DNA of 43,003 bases from Defluviitaleaceae bacterium (GTDB taxonomy: Bacteria > Bacillota > Clostridia > Lachnospirales > WQUN01), in contig WQSR01000006.1 of NCBI GenBank assembly GCA_009787785.1, positions 1 through 43,003 on the forward strand, read 5' to 3'. Made by a program: the position numbers and the translations under genes. The notes under the pieces were generated by a model. It was not told the DNA's origin. It did not search any database and was given only the letters and a program-made list of their open reading frames with translations. Below, piece after piece: positions 1-8,498 of the stretch (its first letter is position 1; each line of letters starts with the position of its first letter).

Positions 1-121
1 GCCGCTCCATGCTTCTTACAACTTAATAATAAAAATATGTGTGCGTATGCCCAGGTGATTGGTCAGACAGGACTTGACAGGTCACTACATAACAGTGCGC
101 TGTTAGGCCGCTCCCACTTTA

Positions 122-286
122 GATGGTGTTAAAAATGCCATTAAACGGGCTAAGTCAATAACACACGCTAATCAAGAAAAGGGATTTATCCTGCACCAAT
201 ACAAAGGATATCATTTTTATAAAGAAAATCCATCGTTATCAATTTGGGAATTTGTTAATAAAGTAATAGAGGAAAGCGTATTGTAA
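122..286 (+). pseudogene. 54-codon C-terminal gene fragment, unknown
   Basis: An open frame runs to a TAA stop at 284-286 but has no start codon: a TAG at 104-106 closes it upstream. The readable peptide (from DGVKNAIKRAK, ending VIEESVL) is basic at its start and has the lysine- and tyrosine-rich look of phage or element proteins. It lies just upstream of the integrase and is AT-rich like it. I do not recognise the family. It could be the tail of a small DNA-binding protein of the element or chance coding. Confidence 0.3.
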
Positions 287-364
287 GTACATCAACCTCC
301 TTAGCACGTATTTTTCCAAGCCTATATTGGAATAATAAGGTAAATTGCGAAGGAGTGATAAACT

Positions 365-1417
365 TTGACAAAACAAAAACGCGGACGGCTCAGGAGATTC
401 AATGGAACCGGGAGCGTGTATATGTTACCCGGACGCAGAGCACGCCCTTGGGTTGCTCGCATCATTACCAATAAAGATATAACCGGGAAGGCTCAATATC
501 TCTATACGTTTCATGCAACAAGTACAGAAGCCGCACTTGCAATACCGGATATGCAAAAGGGTGTACATGAAACATTAAATTCAAAGGTGACGGTTTCCCA
601 TATTTGGGAGCAATTCAAGACTGCGCGTTACCCCAAGCTCAGTGATTCGACAATAAAAGGATATAATTTTTCGTTTGCGGGTTGGGAAAAATTACATGAT
701 ACTGATATCGTAAAAATCCGTACAAGCGACTTGCAGAATATTATTAACAGCGAAAAAGACATGTCCTATTCACATCTTTCTAAGATGCGCGCTTTGATGG
801 TAGCTGTTTTTAATTATGCCATTAAAGACGACATTGTGTCCAAGAACTACGCAAGCTTTATCGAATTACCCAAAGGGGATGCCGGAAGCAATCGCCGAGC
901 ATTTTCCGAGGATGAATTAAATCGCATTCGTATTGCTTCTGAAAAAAATATTCCTTATGTAGATGTTGTTCTGTTTATGTGTTATACGGGGTGGCGACCA
1001 ACAGAGATGTGTTTGTTAACACCAAATAGCGTTGATGTTGAAACATGGTACATTACGGGTGGAATAAAAACCCAAGCTGGAAAAAACAGAGTGGTTCCCA
1101 TACATCCTTCTGTTAGGCACATTGTATCAAAATGGCTTACAAAAGAATATCGGTCGTTATTTGCCGATGAAAACGGGCTGCCGTTGGATAAAGATAAATG
1201 GGCAAATCGATTTGCTACGGTGATGAAGTATGTTTCTATTGAAGGTGTCGTACCGTATATGACTAGACACACATGTGCCTCTATTTTACATGCTGCTGGA
1301 GCCGATCACTTAAGTATCGCCAAAATCATAGGTCATGCAGATTATAAAGTTACGGCAATGCGTTACACTCATCTTGATTTAAATGAACTAAAGACAGCAG
1401 TCGAACTTTTGAAATAA
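365..1417 (+). CDS. int: Tyrosine-recombinase integrase (phage/ICE type)
   Basis: Site-specific recombinase that integrates and excises its element at a tRNA gene. The 350-residue protein has an N-terminal arm-binding region (about 1-60), a SAM-like core-binding domain (about 65-165) and a C-terminal catalytic domain. Visible catalytic elements are Arg in GWRPTEM (about 212), the box-II segment PYMTRHT, the downstream IGH histidine and the nucleophile in MRYTHL near the C-terminus. The first histidine of the usual H-x-x-R box is a tyrosine here, a substitution tolerated in some integrases. The start is TTG, chosen because AAGGAG (350-355) sits 9 bases upstream. A strong terminator follows, then 182 bases downstream of the stop codon a tRNA-Ala 3'-end copy, so this is the right end of an element extending past the left edge of the window. 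Confidence 0.95.
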   Translation: MTKQKRGRLRRFNGTGSVYMLPGRRARPWVARIITNKDITGKAQYLYTFHATSTEAALAIPDMQKGVHETLNSKVTVSHIWEQFKTARYPKLSDSTIKGYNFSFAGWEKLHDTDIVKIRTSDLQNIINSEKDMSYSHLSKMRALMVAVFNYAIKDDIVSKNYASFIELPKGDAGSNRRAFSEDELNRIRIASEKNIPYVDVVLFMCYTGWRPTEMCLLTPNSVDVETWYITGGIKTQAGKNRVVPIHPSVRHIVSKWLTKEYRSLFADENGLPLDKDKWANRFATVMKYVSIEGVVPYMTRHTCASILHAAGADHLSIAKIIGHADYKVTAMRYTHLDLNELKTAVELLK

Positions 1418-1435
1418 TCAATCAAAAGTGTTGTC

Positions 1436-1469
1436 AAATTAGCAATCAATGAATGGTTGCTAATTTTTT
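1436..1469 (+). terminator. Rho-independent terminator of the integrase gene
   Basis: AAATTAGCAA and TTGCTAATTT form a 10-bp stem around an 11-base loop and are followed by a T-run. It lies just after the integrase stop codon. Confidence 0.85.
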
Positions 1470-1562
1470 GTATGTTTTTTGTTAGTCTTTTGAATACAAA
1501 TGTAGGTATAAATTAATAGTTTTGATTAATCATGAGATAAGGCTTAACTCGCCACTTCAATG

Positions 1563-1598
1563 AAAAACCCGCTGAAACACTAGTTTCAACAGGTTTTT
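1563..1598 (-). terminator. Terminator beside the left tRNA-Ala remnant
   Basis: In minus-strand RNA the arms AAAAACCTGTTGAAAC and GTTTCAGCGGGTTTTT pair over 16 bp with two G-U pairs, ending in U residues. It occupies the same place, just past the tRNA 3' end, as a different terminator beside the intact tRNA at 28611-28648. That is expected if two different element ends abut the same attachment sequence. Confidence 0.75.
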
Positions 1599-1655
<57 letters not shown>

Positions 1656-1692
1656 GCCGAGCCTGTCGGAAACGCTCCCCGAAAAAATCAAC

Positions 1693-1715
1693 AAACCCGC
1701 TGATTTAGCGGGTTT
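1693..1715 (-). terminator. Hairpin with flanking T-run
   Basis: AAACCCGCT and AGCGGGTTT form a perfect 9-bp stem with a 5-base loop. On the minus strand it is followed within a few bases by a T-run, as in a terminator. No gene is evident just upstream of it on that strand except the PIN-domain gene at 1909-2310, which it could terminate. Confidence 0.5.
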
Positions 1716-1785
1716 CTTCGATGGCACCAATGGTTGTTCCCCATGAACCAACCCCCATGAAGTGTCTGCAACTATTCTTGCATAT

Positions 1786-1854
1786 GAATGGCATTCACCA
1801 CTAAATTGTTTCCAGCGTAAGAATGGCATTCAATTTTCCGAATGAATGGCATTC
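1786..1854 (+). repeat. Three copies of the imperfect palindrome GAATGGCATTC
   Basis: GAATGGCATTC occurs at 1786-1796, 1821-1831 and 1844-1854. The same 11-mer, in reverse complement, is the anticodon stem-loop core of the attachment repeat at 1636-1646 and of the intact tRNA-Ala. The first two copies and the tRNA share a 12th base (A). The position just inside the island end suggests extra recombinase binding sites or footprints of earlier insertions. The rest of 1418-1908 holds only the terminators and attachment copy listed and no convincing gene. Confidence 0.7.
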
Positions 1855-1908
1855 TTAAATATCCGGATTCCTTTGTATATGCCCATTTTTTCTGCTGGTA
1901 AAAAAGGT

Positions 1909-2310
1909 CTACAAATACTTCTGCGCAAATTCCAAAAGGCTCATGATCTCCGGGCGTTCAATGCTCACAGGGCCGAAATCGTTATCTGCGGTAATAAAAA
2001 CATCCACATCAGCTATAATCGCAGATGCGAGGATGGGATAATCTTTTTCATCACGAATTTGTGGATATATTTCTTCGTCAACTTCGGTAGGCGTGTAGGC
2101 TACTTCATAGCTGAGGCGTTTGAGGAACTTTTCCAACGCAGGGGTTTTGTCCGGAAATTTTCTTTCCATAACACATCGCAGTTCATTGATGATAACACTT
2201 GAAAGAACGATGCTATATTTATCCGCGATTTTCAATGTCATATCAGATGACCACGCACCACCAAAGACACCCGTTGAAACGATAATGTTAGTGTCAAGCA
2301 TTATTCTCAT
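1909..2310 (-). CDS. PIN-domain toxin (VapC-like ribonuclease)
   Basis: Predicted Mg-dependent endoribonuclease toxin of a type II toxin-antitoxin pair, 133 residues. The N-terminal strand with MLDTNI carries the first acidic residue, INELR the conserved Glu, and RDEKDYPILASA and ITADNDF the later acidic residues of the PIN active site. The start chosen is the ATG at 2308-2310. A longer upstream reading overlaps the antitoxin and has no PIN character. The gene overlaps the antitoxin stop by 17 bases, which implies translational coupling. Such pairs are common stabilisers of integrated islands. The RNA target cannot be read from sequence. Confidence 0.88.
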   Translation of the reverse strand: MRIMLDTNIIVSTGVFGGAWSSDMTLKIADKYSIVLSSVIINELRCVMERKFPDKTPALEKFLKRLSYEVAYTPTEVDEEIYPQIRDEKDYPILASAIIADVDVFITADNDFGPVSIERPEIMSLLEFAQKYL

Positions 2311-2572
2311 GCTGACCCTCCCATAACTCACGGCGGATTTCTTTGCAATAGTCAACAGCATCATGTTCGCTTGCCCAACCAACTCGCTCCGCTTCCCCGG
2401 CCATATCACGCCGGAACTCTTCAAAAGCCAAGCGATTAGAATTAAGCAATACGATGTTATCGCCTTTATGGGCGAACACAACTTTGTCACCCTCTTTAAT
2501 TCCGAGGCTCTTGCGGATTGCAATGGGAATTGTTACTTGCCCTTTCATGGATACTCGTGCCATATCTAGCAT
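2294..2572 (-). CDS. AbrB/MazE-type antitoxin
   Basis: DNA-binding antitoxin of 92 residues. The SpoVT-AbrB swapped-hairpin domain is at the N-terminus (ARVSMKGQVTIP, then IRKSLGIKEGDKVVF). The acidic C-terminal half (from about 50, with EFRRDM and DAVDYCKEIRREL) should wrap the PIN toxin. It lies immediately upstream of that toxin. An AAAGGG ribosome site about 10 bases before the first ATG supports the start at 2572; an internal ATG three codons later is possible. Proteins of this type usually repress their own promoter, which would lie at about 2575-2650. Confidence 0.88.
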   Translation of the reverse strand: MLDMARVSMKGQVTIPIAIRKSLGIKEGDKVVFAHKGDNIVLLNSNRLAFEEFRRDMAGEAERVGWASEHDAVDYCKEIRRELWEGQHENNA

Positions 2573-2992
2573 AAATGCATCACCCTTTCTTCGTAATACA
2601 TTCTTTACTTTCTTTACCTATAGTATGCAGGAGGTTCGGAATAAAAGCAAGGGGTACATTTTTACACATGAAAATAGCTGCATCAACAATCATTCGCGTA
2701 TGCTTACCTTTAGCTCAAATGGGGGCAGGGGAGAGTGCTTGCCTTGTTTTTCAGGTTGCAGAGTAAGAAATGGCAAGGGTTCGGTGGGTTATTCCAATAG
2801 TCGCGTTTTGCGATTATTGCTCTGTTGCCGTATCAGACGGAGTTCCAGGCTGTTGATTGTTGCTTTTTTTGTTCTGTCGGTGATGATCTTTTTAATCCAG
2901 AGCATGTTCCCATTACAAAAATATTAATGAAAAAGTTGTGTATATGTCGATGTAGTATACAAGAACCACGATAACAACGGCGGAGGTGTTTT
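2573..2992. other. 420-bp intergenic stretch, no convincing gene
   Basis: Short open frames exist on both strands but none has a ribosome site together with a recognisable domain. It should contain the leftward promoter of the antitoxin-toxin pair and the rightward start signals of the gene at 2993. A 38-residue basic minus-strand frame in its right part was examined and not called. Confidence 0.5.
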
Positions 2993-3241
2993 ATGCGTGT
3001 TGAAAAATCTCAGACTGTTTGTTCCGTGTTGAATCGGTATGGCAAGGACAAAAAACTCCCCACCATAGCTTCACTCCACGCTGAGTATGCGCCTATGCTC
3101 ACGGAAAAGAAACAAGCCCACCGCGAGTATCGGCAGACGAAGTCTGAAATGCAGTCACTTTTAACGGCACGATCCAATGTACAACGCTTACTAAATATCA
3201 CCGAGGGAATGGAACGGGAACGAGGCGCTCCGACAATATAA
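2993..3241 (+). CDS. Small coiled-coil protein, probable relaxase C-terminal remnant
   Basis: An 82-residue, highly charged, mostly helical protein with a good ribosome site (GGAGGTG just upstream of ATG). The run from LHAEYAPMLTEKKQAHREY to LLTARSNVQRLL resembles, from memory, the C-terminal end of MobA/VirD2-type relaxases of Clostridial mobile elements. All catalytic relaxase motifs are missing, so if the resemblance is right this is a decayed tail, possibly still translated. It is followed by a cluster of GC-rich hairpins. An independent small helical protein is the alternative. Confidence 0.5.
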   Translation: MRVEKSQTVCSVLNRYGKDKKLPTIASLHAEYAPMLTEKKQAHREYRQTKSEMQSLLTARSNVQRLLNITEGMERERGAPTI

Positions 3242-3263
3242 ACGATGTGAGCGAAACAAAATA

Positions 3264-3359
3264 GCGGCCAAGGGCCGCGTAGCCGACCCCGCAGCACGGG
3301 GTCGATCCGGGGGTCTGGGGGCTTGCCCCCTGCAAGCAGACATGGTGGAGTCCACCATG
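3264..3359 (+). repeat. Cluster of GC-rich inverted repeats (candidate oriT or regulatory RNA)
   Basis: Several stems follow one another: 3264-3278 (GCGGCC/GGCCGC), 3285-3303 (GACCCCG/CGGGGTC with minor imperfection), 3317-3330 (GGGGGC/GCCCCC), an overlapping GCTTGC/GCAAGC pair at 3321-3337, and a palindrome at 3341-3359 (CATGGTGGA/TCCACCATG). The surroundings are AT-rich, so the block stands out. It lies next to the relaxase-like remnant. Transfer origins often look like this, but no nic site is recognised. The remaining 3360-3467 holds no gene. Confidence 0.5.
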
Positions 3360-3467
3360 CCCAGCTTGCCACATGAATCTACACATGATAATTAAAATCG
3401 TTGTCAGCACAAATTATTAATCAACACCACGCAATTATGTTGCTTTTGTACCGTTATCATTTCGTAT

Positions 3468-4658
3468 TTAACGGGGGTTGGGTATCTTTTGGGGTTGCTG
3501 TCTCATAGATTTAGAATAAAGAAAACCGCACAGTGCTGCTGTTAGTGGAATGGCCAAGAACATGCCGAAACTACCCGTAAGCGCACGCAGCAGTTCAACG
3601 ATAACCATTTCTCTGTTAAACAATTCCACATAGGAATTGGTGTGTGCGATAATCAGCAGAATGGTAGACAAGGAACTGCCAATATATGCTAGTATTAGCG
3701 TGTTGAGCATAGTGCCGAGTATGTCTTTTCCAATGTTTATCCCTGCGGTGAAAAGTCCATGAAAATTGGACGCGCCCCTTGCTATCCGCACTTCCCACAA
3801 AGAGGATGCAATGGACATGGCTACATCCATTATCGCGCCCATTGCCCCTATGGTTACGCTTGCAAAAATAATTGCATTGATATTTATGTTATTACCCAGC
3901 ATTCGCAAATACCGAGTGTCATCATCTATAAGTCCGGTCAAATTCAAAAATCTATCCATTACAAGCATGATAATCCCAGCCAACAAAACGCCCCCCATGC
4001 AACCCAGCATAGAAGACAATGCTTTTTTATTTAAGCCAACTACTGTAAGCAAAGTCGAAATAATAACAAACGCACATGTAATAATCGTTGTAGCATAAAT
4101 ATTCCTTCCAGATAAAATAGCAGGAACAAACACGGAAAAAACGGCCATACAAGTAAATCCCAATGCGATAAGGGAGTTTAATCCTTTTCGTTTGCCAAAT
4201 AGCACGACAAGCACAAGAAAAAGCGCACCTAGATAAATTACATAATTAATCCTTATATAATCATGAAAGCGATGATGCCCGCTAAATTGGTCATAGAATA
4301 AAAGAACCCTGTCCCCAACCTCTACTTCTCTTACTGCCAAAAGCCATCGGGTGGATGTAAGCTGTTCTGCTGTAACTTCTGTGCCGCGCAATTCACCACC
4401 GCGAATTCTTGCGCGGAAGGTTGTAAAAACATCGGTTTCCCATGAATCATGGTTATTTTCTATTCTGTTTACGATTTCAGTTGCAATCGCAGAATATACT
4501 GTACCGCCAAACCGTGTGGGCAGGGCCGCTCCGTCTGTTGCCACGCGGTTTCCGATAACAAGAAATGCAACTGACAGGATTAAAACCCATTTATACAAAG
4601 AACTGTCTGCTCCCGCGTTTCGCTCCACAATAAATCCTTCTCTTACACGCAACCGCAC
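3468..4658 (-). CDS. YibE/F-family membrane protein
   Basis: Polytopic membrane protein of 396 residues. An N-terminal transmembrane helix (about 22-45) precedes an extracytoplasmic domain of roughly 90 residues. Seven to eight further helices follow, with the family's polar helices (DVAMSIASSL, GINIGKDILGTMLNTL). YibE/F proteins have no firmly established function and are often encoded near metal or thiol systems. It is the last gene of the leftward Zn/Mn transport operon, which suggests a metal-linked role. The start is uncertain: GTG at 4658 is only 2 bases from the AGGGGAGG ribosome site, while TTG at 4652 has ideal 8-base spacing. Confidence 0.85.
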   Translation of the reverse strand: MRLRVREGFIVERNAGADSSLYKWVLILSVAFLVIGNRVATDGAALPTRFGGTVYSAIATEIVNRIENNHDSWETDVFTTFRARIRGGELRGTEVTAEQLTSTRWLLAVREVEVGDRVLLFYDQFSGHHRFHDYIRINYVIYLGALFLVLVVLFGKRKGLNSLIALGFTCMAVFSVFVPAILSGRNIYATTIITCAFVIISTLLTVVGLNKKALSSMLGCMGGVLLAGIIMLVMDRFLNLTGLIDDDTRYLRMLGNNININAIIFASVTIGAMGAIMDVAMSIASSLWEVRIARGASNFHGLFTAGINIGKDILGTMLNTLILAYIGSSLSTILLIIAHTNSYVELFNREMVIVELLRALTGSFGMFLAIPLTAALCGFLYSKSMRQQPQKIPNPR

Positions 4659-4729
4659 AACCTCCCCTCATATATGACCTAAGATACTATATGAGGCTTG
4701 TACATTTTTAATGACTGGAAATTGGACGT

Positions 4730-5116
4730 TTATCTCAACCTTAATCGAAGATTGTGCCAGCATATACAATCCGGCTCCCATGCGGGAGGGAGTGATAATA
4801 TATTACTTCTTATTATTCCGACTTCAATATTTCCATTATAAGAAAACAAAACCTCTACAACACCATCCTTGATAATCTCTGTGTATGTGCCGGATATTCT
4901 TACATCATGGGGAAGAAAAGCGTTAAATGTGCCATCCGCATACAACGTGATAGATGTTCCAATACCGGAAAAAACGCGATTGGTATCTTGTCGTAATGCG
5001 CCAAAGATAAAGACCCCAGCTATAACCGCGACAATTAAAACGCAGGATATGATGATTGCGCTTTTAATAATTGTTTTTCGTTTAATGGTTTTCCGCCTGG
5101 CTTCTTTCGCGTCCAT
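4730..5116 (-). CDS. Small anchored protein, paralogue of the next upstream gene
   Basis: A 128-residue protein with a basic N-terminus (KEARRKTIKRK), one transmembrane helix (about 17-40) and an extracytoplasmic beta-rich domain. It aligns with the first half of the protein at 5160-5963: both have basic-helix, then RVFS/RVFA, SITLYADGTF / SVTLYENGRF, ISGTYTE / ISGNFTE, and a final ILSLPPAWEPDC / ILPISWRATC element. This gene therefore looks like a duplicate lacking the C-terminal domain. No enzyme motif is seen. It is co-transcribed between that paralogue and the YibE/F gene. Confidence 0.75.
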   Translation of the reverse strand: MDAKEARRKTIKRKTIIKSAIIISCVLIVAVIAGVFIFGALRQDTNRVFSGIGTSITLYADGTFNAFLPHDVRISGTYTEIIKDGVVEVLFSYNGNIEVGIIRSNILSLPPAWEPDCICWHNLRLRLR

Positions 5117-5159
5117 AACATTACCTCCTTATCTAAATTCAATCATAACAATCACATGA

Positions 5160-5963
5160 CTAGCGCTCAACCAGTGAAATGACATTAAGACGCAGGAAGT
5201 AATGGTTAGCACCTTCTACATAAAATTCCTCTAAGACGCCTGTAACCTCAACCCAAGTTTCATCTTCAAAGCGAGAAAATTCGTTTAAGTAAACCTCGAA
5301 GCCATGCATACCACAACACCCACCTTGAATCCTTGCTACAAAATAAACAGTTTCGTTTTCCCAAAATGAAGATAAAAACATGCCTTCAAAACGAATCGTG
5401 CGTCCGAGAAAATCATATCTGTTCCATAGGATTTCCTGTATTTGAAAAGTAAAATCGGGGTCTGAAAGCACGATGATATAATCTTCTGCGAATATATTAC
5501 TTTCATATTCTGTGACGGCATCGCTATAATAATTATTGTCGTTTTGAACTAAATTTCCTGTTTCGCCTTGCACAAGGGGAAACGCTATTTCATGGCTGTG
5601 GATTCTGCAAGTTGCGCGCCAAGATATGGGCAGTATCAGAACATCATTTTCAATCTGTGTAGATACGGTGTTGCCACCGTGAAAAAATGAAATTGTTGTT
5701 ATATTTCCACTTACATCTTCTGTAAAGTTGCCGGATATATTCATATTATGGAATAGACGGGCGACAAAACGACCATTCTCGTACAAAGTAACCGATTGAC
5801 CTCCAGAAACAGCAAAAACACGGCTGTCCGGGCGCGTAGCTACATAAATAATGGCAGCCGTTACGACAACCATCAAACAGGCGACGCAAAGCACTAGTAT
5901 CGTGAGTCTTTTTTTCTTAGCTCTTCTTTGTGCGGCTTCTCGCCGTTGTTTTTTTTCATTCAT
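5160..5963 (-). CDS. Anchored two-domain protein with DUF1980-like C-terminus
   Basis: A 267-residue protein: lysine-arginine-rich start, a transmembrane helix at about 21-43, a beta-rich first domain shared with the 4730-5116 protein, and a C-terminal domain (about 150-267) that resembles the OB-fold-like C-terminus of the TIGR03943/DUF1980 (YcgQ-type) permease subunits. Shared features are RTIRFEGMF, VARIQGGCCGMHGFEV with its cysteine pair, and WVEVTGVLEE. In that family the CC motif lies in an FxxxRxxISCC context next to a zinc-linked permease pair. The start is the ATG at 5963, preceded by AGGAGG. The position between the ABC permease and YibE/F suggests a surface metal-binding helper (inference). 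Confidence 0.72.
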   Translation of the reverse strand: MNEKKQRREAAQRRAKKKRLTILVLCVACLMVVVTAAIIYVATRPDSRVFAVSGGQSVTLYENGRFVARLFHNMNISGNFTEDVSGNITTISFFHGGNTVSTQIENDVLILPISWRATCRIHSHEIAFPLVQGETGNLVQNDNNYYSDAVTEYESNIFAEDYIIVLSDPDFTFQIQEILWNRYDFLGRTIRFEGMFLSSFWENETVYFVARIQGGCCGMHGFEVYLNEFSRFEDETWVEVTGVLEEFYVEGANHYFLRLNVISLVER

Positions 5964-5979
5964 TTTAGTAAAGCCTCCT

Positions 5980-6828
5980 TTATGCAAGCAATCGTCTCAG
6001 TGTTCCCGCAGCAGTCAAAAGAAAAAATGCCGCGATGTTTACCATAATAATCGTTGTTGTCGGTGGAAGTTCAAATAAAAGTGCAGTAAAAATGCCAATG
6101 GGGGAACAAACCATGGCAATAATAACCGCGCCAAGTATAACTCCCTTGTAGGTTTTGGATATGCGCATCGCGGAAAGTGCCGGGAAAATTATCAATGACG
6201 CAGTAAGTAAAGAACCCAACAAGTTCATGGACATTGCTATAACAACGCCCGTGATTACCGACAACAGAAGTTCATAAGCAATCGGATATTGCCCGGTCGC
6301 TTGCATAAACGCTCTATCGAATGTAACCGCAAAAATGCGGCGGTAGAAAAAGAGAAAGAAAATAACTACCAGCAAGGTAATGAGTAAAGCCAGCCATACT
6401 TCTTGAGGGCGAGCATTAAGCGTAACAAGCCGTGTGCCGCCGAAGAGTGTTTCGCTAACTGCCCTATCTATATTTCCACCACGGATTGAAAATGTGTTAA
6501 TAACAAAATGCCCAACCGCTAACGAACCCACTGTAAGCATGGCAAGGGAAGCATCGCCGCTAACTTTTTTGAAGCGGTTTCCCAATCCCATTAATAAAAT
6601 CGTAGCCGCAACCGTCAGTGGCATTACCAAAGCCATAGCATTTGTCATGTCGATGACAAGAGCGAATGCCATACCCATGAACGCAACATTGGAAAGCCCA
6701 AATCCCATAAAGGAATAACGCTTCAAAACGAGGGGTACGCCGGTTAGCGAGGCACATATCGCCATCAAAACCGAGGCAACCAGCGCATATTGTGTAAAGG
6801 GGAAGCGCAACAGTTCAGCCACACTCAT
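5980..6828 (-). CDS. znuB: Zn/Mn-type ABC transporter permease (ZnuB-like)
   Basis: Inner-membrane permease of an ABC-3 family metal importer, 282 residues with about eight to nine hydrophobic helices. Family marks include LTGVPLVLKRYSFMGFGLSN near the N-terminus and the helix around MNLLGSLLTASLIIFPALSA. It should form the channel with the ATPase encoded just upstream and take metal from the binding protein encoded before that. The ATG at 6828 is chosen over longer readings because it follows GGGGGCGG and begins the conserved sequence. It overlaps the ATPase gene by 14 bases. Zn versus Mn versus Fe cannot be decided from the permease. Confidence 0.92.
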   Translation of the reverse strand: MSVAELLRFPFTQYALVASVLMAICASLTGVPLVLKRYSFMGFGLSNVAFMGMAFALVIDMTNAMALVMPLTVAATILLMGLGNRFKKVSGDASLAMLTVGSLAVGHFVINTFSIRGGNIDRAVSETLFGGTRLVTLNARPQEVWLALLITLLVVIFFLFFYRRIFAVTFDRAFMQATGQYPIAYELLLSVITGVVIAMSMNLLGSLLTASLIIFPALSAMRISKTYKGVILGAVIIAMVCSPIGIFTALLFELPPTTTIIMVNIAAFFLLTAAGTLRRLLA

Positions 6829-7528
6829 TATGCCGCCCCCTTTCGATATAATTACCCACTGTGCCGAAAAAGAAATCCTCACCTTCATCCGACCGCTCGC
6901 CGCCAAGTTCTACTATATGCGATGCGTGTTTTTCCGCACCCTCGATGTCGTGTGTCACCATAATTATTGTTATTTTTTCATCATCGTTTAATTTCGTTAA
7001 AACACCATAAAATTCCTTTACCGCTTCCGGGTCAAGCCCTGCTGTCGGTTCGTCTAATATTACGGCGTTTTTCGCAGTAACCAGCGCACGCGCCAAGAGG
7101 ACGCGCTGTTGTTGACCACCGGATAGCTCACTGAAACTTTGACCGATAAAATCCACAACACCCGTTTTTTCACATGCCCATGCAATACGTTCTTTTTCAT
7201 CCTTGCTGTAGAACGGTCTGTACCATTTTCCTCTGCTTAACGCGCCGGAAGATATGATTTCCTTTGCCGATGCGGGAAAATCATGCCGGACAGCCATTTG
7301 TTGCGGCAGATAACCGATTTCGCATCTGGGAACGGCAAAATGCACCGTACCGTAAATCGGTTTCAGCAGCCCCGATATTGTTTTAAGCAATGTACTCTTA
7401 CCTGTGCCATTTTCGCCAACAATGCACAGGTACGCACCGATTTCTACGCTAAAGCAAATGTCATCTACGATGGATTTTCCATCATAACCGATGCAAAGGT
7501 CGGTTACTTCCAACAACGGCTTATTCAT
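6815..7528 (-). CDS. znuC: Zn/Mn-type ABC transporter ATP-binding protein (ZnuC-like)
   Basis: Cytoplasmic ATPase of the metal importer, 237 residues. Walker A is GENGTGKST, the Q-loop is around GYLPQQMA, the signature is LSGGQQQR, Walker B is AVILDEPTAGLD and the switch histidine lies in VTHDIEGAEKH. Length and motif order match the ZnuC/MntB family. Its ATG overlaps the stop of the binding-protein gene by four bases, so the three transporter genes are translationally coupled. Confidence 0.95.
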   Translation of the reverse strand: MNKPLLEVTDLCIGYDGKSIVDDICFSVEIGAYLCIVGENGTGKSTLLKTISGLLKPIYGTVHFAVPRCEIGYLPQQMAVRHDFPASAKEIISSGALSRGKWYRPFYSKDEKERIAWACEKTGVVDFIGQSFSELSGGQQQRVLLARALVTAKNAVILDEPTAGLDPEAVKEFYGVLTKLNDDEKITIIMVTHDIEGAEKHASHIVELGGERSDEGEDFFFGTVGNYIERGRHNECG

Positions 7529-8496
7529 TGTAACGCCACCCGCAGTGCCTCAAGATTCTGCTGCATACCGCTGAGATAAGTCAACCCTTGCGCAATATGA
7601 TAGGTACTGACGGTTTGAAAATCCTGCAAGGATACTATCGCAACATCGCGCCTTGCCGCACTTGCAACAGCGTCCGCAACGGCGTAATTATTCACAATAA
7701 TAATCACATCCAATTCCAGCGAATCAACGGCATTTGCCAATTCCGCCTGTCTTTGGAAACTGATTTCGGTTGCGGCGAAACAACCATCAAACGCTGAAAA
7801 AAATGTCAATCCATAATCCACGGTCAAATATAAAAAGGGAAATCGGTCGACAACAAGTATGGTGTCTCTTGGTGAGTTTACAACCATTTCAATAAACTCG
7901 TTGTGCAGTGCGTACAACGACGCAATATAAACATCGGCGTTAGCCAAGTAGTAATCTGCATTGTCCGGGTCAAGACGGGCAATTTCCTCAGCGATACGCT
8001 CCACGAACCGCATGGCAAAGGGTAACGAGAGCCATACATGCTCATCGTGAAACTCGCCACCGCAACAATCCTCGCCGCCAACCTCCCCGATAATGCCGTC
8101 AACGGGGAAGGACAGCGTTTCATGTATGGTCAGCATCCGCATAACGGGTACATTGCGACGGTTTTCGTTCACAGGGTTTGCCATTGCATTCAGAACCCAA
8201 TCATCGGATTTGCCGCCAACCCACAAAAATAAATCAGAGGCACTGATGGCCGCTATGTCTTGTATAGACGGCGTATAAAAATGCAGGTCAACGCCGCTTT
8301 CCAATAAATATCGCACACCCAATTCACCCGGATTGCTGCCCAAAACTGCCCTTGTCCAGTCATACAAGGGGAAAATGGTCGTAACTATATGCTCCGTATG
8401 TGTACCCCTACCTTGGGAAATAAAATTGCATCCAACGAGCAGAAAACAAAGCAGTGCCGATAAAACCAGTAATACCGCCAATTTGCGTTTCAACAC
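7525..8496 (-). CDS. znuA: Zn/Mn-type ABC transporter binding lipoprotein (ZnuA-like)
   Basis: Cluster A-I metal-binding lipoprotein of 323 residues. A signal peptide ends in the lipobox LLVGC (Cys at about 23). TIFPLYDW near the mature N-terminus, DLHFYTPSIQDI, DEHVWLSLPFA and YLTVDYGLTFF correspond to the conserved blocks. Two of the usual metal histidines are recognisable (in DLHFY and DEHVW), while the block that normally contains the third has DRFPF without His. A short EDCCGGEFHDEH segment adds Cys and His residues before DEHVW, where ZnuA proteins often carry a His-rich loop. The start is GTG. These changes may alter metal preference. Confidence 0.9.
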   Translation of the reverse strand: MLKRKLAVLLVLSALLCFLLVGCNFISQGRGTHTEHIVTTIFPLYDWTRAVLGSNPGELGVRYLLESGVDLHFYTPSIQDIAAISASDLFLWVGGKSDDWVLNAMANPVNENRRNVPVMRMLTIHETLSFPVDGIIGEVGGEDCCGGEFHDEHVWLSLPFAMRFVERIAEEIARLDPDNADYYLANADVYIASLYALHNEFIEMVVNSPRDTILVVDRFPFLYLTVDYGLTFFSAFDGCFAATEISFQRQAELANAVDSLELDVIIIVNNYAVADAVASAARRDVAIVSLQDFQTVSTYHIAQGLTYLSGMQQNLEALRVALQ

Positions 8497-8498
8497 GA

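Noticed and set aside
1..114. 8-bp direct repeat GCCGCTCC at 1 and 107
   Set aside because: Too short to be meaningful.
2700..2927. Basic minus-strand peptide (MLWIKKIITDRTKK) and overlapping plus-strand frames
   Set aside because: Short, no ribosome site, not recognised.
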